Assembly (NCBI GenBank): GCA_021740785.1
Contig: JAIOZI010000033.1
Span: 1 to 51,285, forward strand
Length of the DNA: 51,285 nt
From: Melioribacteraceae bacterium
Lineage (GTDB): Bacteria; Bacteroidota; Ignavibacteria; Ignavibacteriales; Melioribacteraceae
Reading direction: 5' to 3'
Every line of letters starts with the position of its first letter. The first letter of the stretch is position 1. Of this stretch, positions 43,985-51,285 are shown piece by piece. The position numbers and the translations under genes were made by a program. A model generated the notes under the pieces. The model saw nothing but the letters and a program-made list of their open reading frames with translations. It had not been told where the DNA came from and ran no database searches.

Positions 43985-44907
43985 ACCGCTGCCCTATTAC
44001 TTATGAAGAGACGTATGAAATATATTCTTCAAAGGGATTAAAACTACTTTCCAGAAATCTCAATACTTTGAATAATCTTATTTTCTCAAAAGAAGAATTA
44101 CTTCAAGAGGCATTAACTCGTGCACCGAAGATGTCAATACAAGGAGTACAGCCAAAGCTCAGTGCAGTTCTGAATGTTTCCGATAGCAAGTTTGAAATAG
44201 TTGACAAAAAAGGATTATACATTCTAAAACCTCCTCATAATGTTTATGAAGAAGTTCCGCAAAATGAAGATTTAACGATGCGCCTCGCTGAAATAACCGG
44301 ATTCAAAATTCCCACGCATGGTATGGTTTACGGTAAAGATAATTCTCTAACTTACTTCGTAAAAAGATTCGATAGAACAGGAAGACATAAAAAAATCGCG
44401 GTTGAAGATTTTGCTCAACTTTCGGGCGCATCGCGGAATACAAAGTATAATTCAAGTATGGAAAAAGTAGTAAAAATTGTCGACCAATTCTGTACTTTCC
44501 CGGCAATTGAGAAATTAAAATTGTTTGAGTTAACTCTCTTTAATTTCTTAACCGGTAATGAAGATATGCATCTGAAAAACTTTTCTTTAATAAGAAATGA
44601 AGACATTATTGAATTTTCCCCCTTATATGATTTGGTTAATACGACTATAGTCCTAAAAAACGCACAGGAAGAAATTGCCCTGCCAATAAGAGGAAGGAAA
44701 AATAATTTAAACAAATCCGATTTAGTGGATTATTTTGGGAAAGAGATTTGCGGATTAAATGATACAATAAGAAATCAAACTTTAGCAAAATTCGATTCTG
44801 TTTTTGAAGATTGGCTTAAGCTGATAGATGTCAGTTTTTTATCGAAAGAAAAAAAAGAAAGTTATTATTCTCTAATTTCAGAAAGAAGAAATCGGATTTT
44901 TAATTAA
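43981..44907 (+). CDS. hipT: HipT-like serine/threonine kinase toxin
   Basis: 308-aa HipA-type kinase core lacking N-subdomain 1. Gly-rich loop with S-I-Q-G-V-Q-P-K (52-59), ATP-binding K83 in Y-I-L-K-P-P, F-V-K-R-F-D-R (126-132), catalytic D195 in T-G-N-E-D-M-H-L-K-N and metal-binding D217 in P-L-Y-D-L-V-N. All catalytic residues are intact, so it should be active. HipA phosphorylates glutamyl-tRNA synthetase and E. coli HipT tryptophanyl-tRNA synthetase; the target here is unknown. The loop carries one Ser followed by I-Q, whereas E. coli HipT has S-I-S. The stop codon lies in the right-hand 38-bp repeat. Confidence 0.88.
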   Translation: MNRCPITYEETYEIYSSKGLKLLSRNLNTLNNLIFSKEELLQEALTRAPKMSIQGVQPKLSAVLNVSDSKFEIVDKKGLYILKPPHNVYEEVPQNEDLTMRLAEITGFKIPTHGMVYGKDNSLTYFVKRFDRTGRHKKIAVEDFAQLSGASRNTKYNSSMEKVVKIVDQFCTFPAIEKLKLFELTLFNFLTGNEDMHLKNFSLIRNEDIIEFSPLYDLVNTTIVLKNAQEEIALPIRGRKNNLNKSDLVDYFGKEICGLNDTIRNQTLAKFDSVFEDWLKLIDVSFLSKEKKESYYSLISERRNRIFN

Positions 44908-44942
44908 ACCCAAATTTTCCATTGGAAAATCTGCCCTTCGGG
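44905..44942. repeat. 38-bp palindromic repeat, right of the HipBST-like module
   Basis: Direct copy of 43107-43144 with one change (A for G at 44912), which breaks the outermost pair of the 21-bp palindrome. Its first three bases are the hipT stop codon. A second stem (CGGGA 44939-44943, TCCCG 44959-44963) follows. Confidence 0.85.
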
Positions 44943-44972
44943 ACGGGGAATAAAAAAATCCCGCCAAACACG

Positions 44973-44990
44973 AAGGGGCATTTGCCCCTT
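44973..44990. terminator. Hairpin between convergent hipT and glyS
   Basis: AAGGGGC (44973-44979), loop ATTT, GCCCCTT (84-90 of the same line of sequence). A strong 7-bp stem between two convergent genes, with only short A/T tracts at its feet; probably a bidirectional 3'-end structure. Confidence 0.5.
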
Positions 44991-45013
44991 GCAATTAAAA
45001 CAGTCAAATTGAG

Positions 45014-46498
45014 TTATCTTAACTTTTTCAACAGGTACGTTAATAAATCATCAATTGCAACACGTTCCTGTTCCATTGAATCTCTTTCTCTAACCGTTAC
45101 GGTTTTATCTTCCAAAGTTTGGGTATCGACTGTTATACAGAATGGCGTGCCGGCTTCGTCCTGTCTCCTGTATCTTCTTCCAACAGCCCCTTTATCATCA
45201 TAAAACACTCGTAAGTGCCGGCGTAATTCAGATTCAATTTCCCTGGCAATTTCCGGCATCCCGTCTTTATTAACCAACGGGAAAATTGCCGCTTTAACCG
45301 GCGCTAATTTCGGATGGAATCTTAACACAATTCGCTGTTCGCCTTTTACTTCTTCTTCGTGATATGCATTAACAAGAAATGCCATAAACGATCTGCTCAC
45401 CCCGCCTGATGTCTCAATAATAAAAGGGATATACTTTTCTTTTGTTTCATCATCAAAATATTTTTGAGATTTACCCGAAAACTCTTCGTGCTTGCCGAGA
45501 TCGAAATTCGTGCGGTTGTGAATACCTTCTATTTCGCCCCAGCCGAAAGGGAATTCATATTCAATATCCGTTGCCGTCTTTGCGTAGTGTGCAAGTTTAT
45601 CCTCCGGGTGATCGTGGAAACGAAGCTTTTCTTCGCTCATTCCCAGCGATTTATACCACTCCATTCTTTTTCCTTTCCAATATTCAAACCACTTTCCGTC
45701 TTCTTCAGGATTAACAAAATACTGCATTTCCATCTGTTCAAATTCACGGGTTCGGAATAGGAAATTCTTTGTGTTTATTTCATTACGGAATGCCTTACCT
45801 ATCTGCGCAATTCCGAATGGAAGTTTGTGCCTGCTCGTATTCAGCACATTTGTAAAATTAACAAAGATTCCCTGTGCAGTTTCGGGACGTAAATATATAA
45901 CATTGCCGCTGTCTTCCACGGGACCGAGAAATGTTTTGAACATCAAATTGAAACTACGCGGCGAGGTGAAACTTCCTTTTGTTCCGCACTGGGGACAGTT
46001 CAATAGCTCAAGCAAATTAAATGCAACATCTTTGGATTCCAATGCTTCGGCAAATTTATCTTCAAGGGTATCGGCTTTAGCAAACGCTTCTTCCAGTTTG
46101 TTTAATTTATCCGGATCTTCCGCAAACTGCTCTTTAAATTCCTTAATTGTTTTTGTAATTCTCTTTTCGGAAAGTGTCTCTGCAAGTGTATCCAGCCGGA
46201 AACGAGCTTTACACTGTTTACAATCTATCATCGGATCGGTGAAGTTTTCAACATGACCGGATGCTTCCCATACTCTTGCATGCATTAAGATAGATGCATC
46301 CAATCCTTCAACATCTTCGCGGTAGGTCATTGTTTTCCACCACTCTTCTTTAATGTTTTTCAATAATTCAACGCCGAGCGGACCGTAATCCCAGCATCCG
46401 TTTAATCCGCCGTAAATTTCACTTGATTGGAATACAAATCCTTTTCTTTTTGCAAGCGATACAATTTTCTCAACAACACCAGCTTCTTTCTGTGCGAT
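45014..46498 (-). CDS. glyS: Glycyl-tRNA synthetase (alpha2 type), apparent ATC start
   Basis: Class II synthetase that charges tRNA-Gly. From 46363 (TTG) the frame gives 449 aa, but the conserved N-terminus continues upstream: E-K-I-V-S-L-A-K-R-K-G-F-V-F-Q, Q-S-S-E-I-Y-G-G-L-N-G-C-W-D-Y-G-P-L-G-V. Between these residues and the upstream stop (46549-46547) there is no ATG, GTG, TTG or CTG. AGAGGTG is followed 4 nt later by ATC at 46498-46496, which would give (M)-A-Q-K-E-A-G-V-V-E-K and 494 aa, the family's normal size. Motif 2 (F-R-N-E-I...F-R-T-R-E-F-E-Q-M-E) and motif 3 (P-K-L-A-P-V-K-A) are intact; C-x-x-C pairs form the usual zinc site. Start: rare ATC or a sequence error in ATG. Confidence 0.93.
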   Translation of the reverse strand: MAQKEAGVVEKIVSLAKRKGFVFQSSEIYGGLNGCWDYGPLGVELLKNIKEEWWKTMTYREDVEGLDASILMHARVWEASGHVENFTDPMIDCKQCKARFRLDTLAETLSEKRITKTIKEFKEQFAEDPDKLNKLEEAFAKADTLEDKFAEALESKDVAFNLLELLNCPQCGTKGSFTSPRSFNLMFKTFLGPVEDSGNVIYLRPETAQGIFVNFTNVLNTSRHKLPFGIAQIGKAFRNEINTKNFLFRTREFEQMEMQYFVNPEEDGKWFEYWKGKRMEWYKSLGMSEEKLRFHDHPEDKLAHYAKTATDIEYEFPFGWGEIEGIHNRTNFDLGKHEEFSGKSQKYFDDETKEKYIPFIIETSGGVSRSFMAFLVNAYHEEEVKGEQRIVLRFHPKLAPVKAAIFPLVNKDGMPEIAREIESELRRHLRVFYDDKGAVGRRYRRQDEAGTPFCITVDTQTLEDKTVTVRERDSMEQERVAIDDLLTYLLKKLR

Positions 46499-46655
46499 GT
46501 TACACCTCTGCTTCTTTTTAGAAAATGCAAATATACGATTTTCGATTTATTAAACGAAAGGGGATATGGATTTGGATGTATAATATTACTCGACCGTTGC
46601 CAATAAAGGAAGATATCGGCACATATATAGTAACTCCAAACAGCGATGAAAGGAT

Positions 46656-46678
46656 GCCCGTCTATATAATAAACGGGC
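46656..46678 (-). terminator. Hairpin 3' of the 1123-aa T9SS gene
   Basis: GCCCGT (46656-46661) pairs with ACGGGC (46673-46678); the stem begins 14 nt after the stop. The minus-strand tract beyond it (ATCCTTTC) is only weakly T-rich, so termination efficiency is uncertain. Confidence 0.4.
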
Positions 46679-46692
46679 TTTATACTAAACCA

Positions 46693-49600
46693 CTATTTAA
46701 CCAGCAGCATCTTTTTTACATCCGAATATTCACCTGCCTGGAACCTGTAAATATACACTCCGCTCGGTAAACCACCATTGATCGCTGCAGCATTAAATAT
46801 CACAGAATACCTGCCTGCAGGTTCTTCCCTATTTACAAGTGTTGCAACTTCGGATCCTAATATATCATACACTTTTAATGTTACGGGACTATCCTTCTTA
46901 AGTGTGTATTCAATTGTTGTTGACGGATTAAACGGATTCGGATATGCTCCAACCAGTTCAGTTTTTTCAGGTATCAATCCTCTGTTTTCACCTGCAGTCT
47001 GTTTAGCGATAAACATGCTGTCGCCTTCCGTGTATCTTCCTGTTACATGCAAAATATATCTAAAATTACCTATGCCGTTATTCGGAGTTGCAAATTTTAT
47101 GTCGATACCTTCACCGGGAAGAATTTCTGAATACGTTTCATCGGTTGATGTCAATGCATTCTTTACATCACCATACGTTGAATGAACTGCCGATACTAAT
47201 CCAAGTTCATTTACCCTGGCTGTTTGTTCATCTGCAGCAATCGTGAATAGATCAATTGTGCCGTATTGCAGTATTTCTACCAGCAGCGTATCGCCTAAAG
47301 CTGAATCCAATTTTTTACAAACCGTACTCTTGTAAGGTCTTAAGTTGAACAAACCGAAATCCTTATCTTCAATACCATTAAAGCCGGGAGCTTGCTTATT
47401 ATATTTTGTTTTTATCTCGGCAAATTCCTGTTCTTTTGGCGGAGGTTTATAAGCGTCAACCACAACATACGAAGTAGTTCCGGCTTTATATTTATTTCCT
47501 AATATTAACTTTAATACATCGCCATTTTCGAAAGTATATGAATTATCATCCCTGTCTGCAAGAATTGCAGTAACATCAATCGAATCGTTTAATATAATTG
47601 TAAACGGTTTATTCGGCAGTTTATAAGAAATAATCTCACCTTCCGGGGTTACGGCAATATTTTCATTCGGTTTCGCTTTTACTTGTAATAAGTCCACATT
47701 GTCAAGCCATGTGTGTGCGATTTCCGGTTCATGAATTCTAAACGAAACCTCTTTATGCTGTGGTTTTATTCTCTCATTTACCATGTAATAGTCTTCAATA
47801 TCCACGCCCGGATTGTCAGGCGAACCTATTAATAGAGTATTATCCGTAAACATTGAATCATTTTCTGTAAATGATAGTGTCGGGCACTCAACTCCGCCGC
47901 TGCATGCGGTGGAAAAATAAATTGGCGAGAATTCTTCTCTATCAGAGCCGGTTTGATTAGTTACAGTACATGTAATAGTAGCAGGTGGAATTGGGTCACC
48001 GTTAACTGAATTTAATTTGGTGTTATGATATACGAGTGTGCAGTACTTTTTATCATAATTAGGAACTTGAACCAATTCAACATCTTGCGGAAGGTTAGAG
48101 GCAGACCAATAATACTTAAGATCACCGTAATCTGTGGAGTTTTCATTTCTTAAGTATACTATAATTCTACCGGTTCCCCCTCTACAAATTGGCTTTGGGT
48201 CTTGCACAAAATGATCTATTAACGGAACAGGTATTGGAGATACTGTGAAATTTATTGTCTTAATCCTAAAGCCTTGACTATATTCTTTGTATTGATTATC
48301 CAACCAATGTTTAGCGGTTACTCTGAACTGGTAACTTCCCGGCGAGAGATTACTATAGTCTAACGTTTCAGAATAATAACCGGCGCTCCAGACAAACGGA
48401 GTTGAAAAAGTATGAACTACTGAGCCGTTCTGTAAAATTTCTACTTTACCAACTGATTCACTTAATAATCTATAATTAAATTCTAATGTTTCATAATTAT
48501 GCTGCGTGAAAGACAAATCCATCACATCTGTTCCAGGCCAAAATCTTCTAAAACCGTGTGTATCTCCCCATTTGTTTGCGATATACACTGAAGTATACAT
48601 ATGCTCAATATTAGTAAAAGATATATTGGAAATTCTAACCGGAGACGAGAACCACTGTGAATTCTCAAAAGAACAAAGATATTCACCATATCTATTAAAT
48701 TTATGAACTCTATTTTTATAAAGATCAGGAAACAAATAATTACCGTCAACATCAATACCAACATCTACTACTTTTGAATCCGATTGGAAAACATATTCTT
48801 TATAAGCCCTTATAGAATAATTATTACCCCCTTCATAGTCTAAATACCCGATAATTATTTTTTGACCTCTATCATCAGCAATTGCAATTAATGGCGTTCC
48901 GGCATCTAAAATTTCTAAGCGAAAAACATGGCTAAATTCCTTGAAATTACCATTTAAATAGTAGCCTGTTATATCCTGGTATTTTACTCCATCTAAGCCG
49001 AAAACACAAATTGTTTTTTTATAAGGATCAGTGATAAACAACTTGGCAGGATTTGCTGTTCCGCGTTCTTTTATTGAACTAATATCCGTATAATAAGCAT
49101 CATCGCTACCATAGTAATTTTCAATGTTAATTAATTGTTTCGTTTCAAAGTTATAATGTAATTTTGAAATGGCTGCCGGTAAGCATGTAACAACATACAA
49201 TTCATATTTTGAATTTGTGTTATTATGAACAGTAGTAGCCCCAATTACATGCCATTTATTTAATTGAATTTGATTTCGATTTAATTCTCTAATTGTTCTA
49301 CTTAACAATGACTCAGTTAGATCCAGATACAATAACCTTTGCCACTTTGTATCAGTGATAAAACCAGCCGCATCATTTATTGAATCAGCGTTTGGTTTAA
49401 ACACCAATGCCATATCAGTTTCATTTAAGTTTGATATAAATTGTTTCCCGCCAAAATTTTGCTCAGCTACTGATTTATTTATATCCCAAAAAGTTTCACC
49501 TGTCCATATATTTTTAAAATGCGGAACTGGAATTAATGGATTGTTATTAATCCAGTCGTATGAAACTAATTTCGGTGCTCTTAGCTCCCTGGTTTCTAAT

Positions 49601-50064
49601 GTATAATATTCAATTAATCTACCGATGAATTTAGAGGGACTAATACGCCAATCATTTCCATTCTTTACAAAACTTAATTGGTATATTTGTTTTTTAGTAT
49701 TAAAATTGCTATAAATTACAAATTCAACTTCAGCAAACGCCTTGTTTCCTTTAATAATTAAGGAATCATATCGAATATCAATTTTACATAAAGAACTATC
49801 GGATGTTGTGAATTTATCAAAATCAATGACTAAAGAATTATCGCTATCATCCTTGGAATTATTTTTTGCATCAATATATGTGTTTATAAATCCTCTCGCG
49901 GCTGTCTCATTCCCGCTGTTTAACGCCATTTCAAAATCTGTTAAAACATTTTGAATTTTTGCCTTATCACTCCGAGGGAAATTTTTTATTTCTATTTCGT
50001 TTGAAAATTGGGAATAGATGCAGGTTGTAAATAGTAAAGATAAAATTATAGCTAATCGCTTCAT
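46693..50064 (-). CDS. Large T9SS-secreted protein with NHL-like propeller region
   Basis: 1123 aa: signal peptide (1-19), an NTF2/SnoaL-like N-terminal region (about 25-165, L-T-D-F-E-M-A-L-N-S-G-N...G-N-A/D-W-R-I), a propeller-like middle (about 190-480) with NHL-type blades (V-V-D-V-G-I-D-V-D-G-N-Y-L-F-P-D, N-R-V-H-K-F-N-R-Y-G-E-Y), several Ig-like sandwiches, and a C-terminal type A sorting domain (P-N-P-F-N-P-S-T-T-I...D-V-K-K-M-L-L-V-K). No catalytic motif is seen. It overlaps the preceding gene by 4 nt (ATGA). Function unknown; a large surface protein made with a metallopeptidase. Confidence 0.78.
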   Translation of the reverse strand: MKRLAIILSLLFTTCIYSQFSNEIEIKNFPRSDKAKIQNVLTDFEMALNSGNETAARGFINTYIDAKNNSKDDSDNSLVIDFDKFTTSDSSLCKIDIRYDSLIIKGNKAFAEVEFVIYSNFNTKKQIYQLSFVKNGNDWRISPSKFIGRLIEYYTLETRELRAPKLVSYDWINNNPLIPVPHFKNIWTGETFWDINKSVAEQNFGGKQFISNLNETDMALVFKPNADSINDAAGFITDTKWQRLLYLDLTESLLSRTIRELNRNQIQLNKWHVIGATTVHNNTNSKYELYVVTCLPAAISKLHYNFETKQLINIENYYGSDDAYYTDISSIKERGTANPAKLFITDPYKKTICVFGLDGVKYQDITGYYLNGNFKEFSHVFRLEILDAGTPLIAIADDRGQKIIIGYLDYEGGNNYSIRAYKEYVFQSDSKVVDVGIDVDGNYLFPDLYKNRVHKFNRYGEYLCSFENSQWFSSPVRISNISFTNIEHMYTSVYIANKWGDTHGFRRFWPGTDVMDLSFTQHNYETLEFNYRLLSESVGKVEILQNGSVVHTFSTPFVWSAGYYSETLDYSNLSPGSYQFRVTAKHWLDNQYKEYSQGFRIKTINFTVSPIPVPLIDHFVQDPKPICRGGTGRIIVYLRNENSTDYGDLKYYWSASNLPQDVELVQVPNYDKKYCTLVYHNTKLNSVNGDPIPPATITCTVTNQTGSDREEFSPIYFSTACSGGVECPTLSFTENDSMFTDNTLLIGSPDNPGVDIEDYYMVNERIKPQHKEVSFRIHEPEIAHTWLDNVDLLQVKAKPNENIAVTPEGEIISYKLPNKPFTIILNDSIDVTAILADRDDNSYTFENGDVLKLILGNKYKAGTTSYVVVDAYKPPPKEQEFAEIKTKYNKQAPGFNGIEDKDFGLFNLRPYKSTVCKKLDSALGDTLLVEILQYGTIDLFTIAADEQTARVNELGLVSAVHSTYGDVKNALTSTDETYSEILPGEGIDIKFATPNNGIGNFRYILHVTGRYTEGDSMFIAKQTAGENRGLIPEKTELVGAYPNPFNPSTTIEYTLKKDSPVTLKVYDILGSEVATLVNREEPAGRYSVIFNAAAINGGLPSGVYIYRFQAGEYSDVKKMLLVK

Positions 50065-50945
50065 TTTCTTTCTCCTCTTTTATTTTTAATTAAATAAGGA
50101 GAGTTAGTCCGTTCTGCACTTTTTCTGCCCTCTCTATTTCTTATTTTGAGACTAGCATAATATTTCCGCAGATACTCATTTGTTATGACATTGTCGATGT
50201 CAACATATTTTTCAATTATTTCATCGCCCATATAAAATCTACCGAAAACCCAAAAAGAATTTTGATGTTTCAGTATTATAGGGATTACTTTTTCGGGTGC
50301 GATGTTAATATTATAAACTATTCTTTCACCCAGTAATCCTTCCAGCGGCGTACCTTCATATTTTTCATGGAATAGCTTTATTTCATCTTCAAGTCTAATT
50401 TTAAAATCTCGATTTCTCGACTGCCAATATTCAAGAAAAAGTTCATACAATTCCTGGTCTTGATCTGTAGCTTCCAGTACTTTGAATTGTAATTTATTGG
50501 AATAGTATAAATCACCATTAAATTTAGTGCCGTCCATAAATTCGGCATATTCCTTGAAAATATATTGTACATAATAAGTTCCCGGCTTAAATGAAGAAAC
50601 CGGGTATTGTGAACCACCATGTCCAAAAGAGTTTATATGCATAAATGAAACATATGTCTCTCTGCTTTTATATTCATAATAACTGCCTATACTAACCTGT
50701 TCACTTATTAAAGTTACTGAAGTAGGACTATGTACGGTATCTCCATGCTCATTTGTAATTAAAGTACCTTCCCATCTAGTTGGCTGCCTGTATAAAATAT
50801 CCGTTGATATATTTTTAATTTCAAGGTACACTACAACCGGTTCGTACATGTGGTAGACTTCTTTTTCGAGTTCAATAGCAACATTGCATTTTTGTGCATA
50901 TAAACTTTGTGAAACCATCACTATTATTATTAATAATATTCTCAT
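50061..50945 (-). CDS. Secreted protein of unknown function
   Basis: 294 aa with a signal peptide (1-17, ending L-Y-A-Q-K-C). The N-terminal half (about 20-155) looks like an Ig-like sandwich of the intracellular-proteinase-inhibitor sort: V-A-I-E-L-E-K-E-V-Y-H-M-Y-E-P-V-V-V-Y-L-E-I-K-N, and G-T-Y-Y-V-Q-Y-I-F. The C-terminal half is charged and helical, ending in basic residues. I do not recognise a family with certainty. Placement between a T9SS protein and a metallopeptidase (15 nt gap) makes a peptidase partner or inhibitor conceivable; that is speculation. Confidence 0.6.
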   Translation of the reverse strand: MRILLIIIVMVSQSLYAQKCNVAIELEKEVYHMYEPVVVYLEIKNISTDILYRQPTRWEGTLITNEHGDTVHSPTSVTLISEQVSIGSYYEYKSRETYVSFMHINSFGHGGSQYPVSSFKPGTYYVQYIFKEYAEFMDGTKFNGDLYYSNKLQFKVLEATDQDQELYELFLEYWQSRNRDFKIRLEDEIKLFHEKYEGTPLEGLLGERIVYNINIAPEKVIPIILKHQNSFWVFGRFYMGDEIIEKYVDIDNVITNEYLRKYYASLKIRNREGRKSAERTNSPYLIKNKRGERK

Positions 50946-50960
50946 TGTCAGCCCCTTTTA

Positions 50961-51284
50961 TTATTTCCACGATATGTTTAACAGCATTTGAATATGCCCT
51001 TGACAAAAATTTAATGTGGTCGTTTGAATTTCCCAAAACGCATTTGCATCGGAAGTATTTATCGGAAATCCAAATCTATCTAGCGCAGACATAATACAAT
51101 AGTCATTCTCAACTTCATTATTAGAATCAAAGTACTGGTAACAGCCGCTGTTATGTCCGCCTGTATGGTTATTCCAGGTTAACCAGTTATTATTTTTGCC
51201 TCTTGCATGACCTAACTCATGCGCAATTAAAACCGCTCTTAGCTTTTTTAATTTAGCATTATCATTACCCCAGTTTGTGAATTG
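50961..51284 (-). CDS. Zinc metallopeptidase, 5' end outside window
   Basis: This frame has no start codon in the window and runs off the right edge; 107 C-terminal residues are visible. They contain A-H-E-L-G-H-A-R-G (HExxHxxG), then N-N-H-T-G-G-H, and a probable Met-turn, N-D-Y-C-I-M-S. The layout suggests a metzincin-type secreted peptidase. Position 11 of the motif, normally His, is Asn, so the third zinc ligand may be a His in the following insert. It is the first visible gene of the minus-strand operon, 15 nt before the 294-aa gene. Confidence 0.75.
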   Translation of the reverse strand, partial: QFTNWGNDNAKLKKLRAVLIAHELGHARGKNNNWLTWNNHTGGHNSGCYQYFDSNNEVENDYCIMSALDRFGFPINTSDANAFWEIQTTTLNFCQGHIQMLLNISWK

Positions 51285-51285
51285 A

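Overview
The window looks like chromosomal DNA from a low-GC, Gram-negative member of the Bacteroidota/Chlorobi/Ignavibacteriota group, most likely an Ignavibacteria-type heterotroph. This is inference. The evidence is: at least five secreted proteins ending in type A type IX secretion (T9SS) sorting domains with the NYPNPFNP signature, PorV/PorQ-like and TonB-dependent outer-membrane proteins, the long three-domain form of IspG, and single-chain glycyl-tRNA synthetase. I saw no rRNA, tRNA, CRISPR array, prophage or intact insertion sequence.

1-26.6 kb: a beta-glucan (laminarin-type) utilisation region, almost all on the minus strand. The distal block, in transcription order, is GH3 beta-glucosidase, a glucose/galactose-type MFS permease, ROK glucokinase, GH16, a CotH-domain T9SS protein, GH5, and GH16-CBM6-T9SS. 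Upstream of it lies a second block: a CBM-rich T9SS protein, a TonB-dependent receptor, a large secreted protein with Ca-loop-like repeats, and a PorV/PorQ-like barrel. Further upstream are an SSS-family sodium/sugar symporter and a second GH5 (with CBM6 and T9SS domain). Together these could cut beta-1,3-glucan at the surface, take up oligomers, release glucose and phosphorylate it. There is no SusD homologue and no local regulator. The extreme left edge holds two sorting-domain remnants.

26.6-29.8 kb: two small envelope-protein genes (a barrel and a propeller lipoprotein) set among dispersed hairpin repeats, then about 1 kb of non-coding DNA with three separate arrays of 7-bp tandem units. 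The largest has 21 heptamers.

29.8-34.6 kb: paaABCD (phenylacetyl-CoA epoxidase core, minus strand, near-consensus sigma70-type promoter), divergent from an ADP-forming acyl-CoA synthetase.

34.6-46.5 kb: housekeeping genes. These are a zinc-ribbon coiled-coil protein, a Nif3-like protein, ispG, a DJ-1/PfpI protein, dnaG with a GH13 amylase-family gene 5 nt behind it, a solitary HicB, a three-gene HipBST-like toxin-antitoxin module bounded by two copies of a 38-bp palindromic repeat, and glyS. The glyS gene has no canonical start codon; the best candidate is ATC.

46.7-51.3 kb: a minus-strand operon of secreted proteins (large T9SS protein, secreted unknown, and an HExxH metallopeptidase that runs off the right edge).
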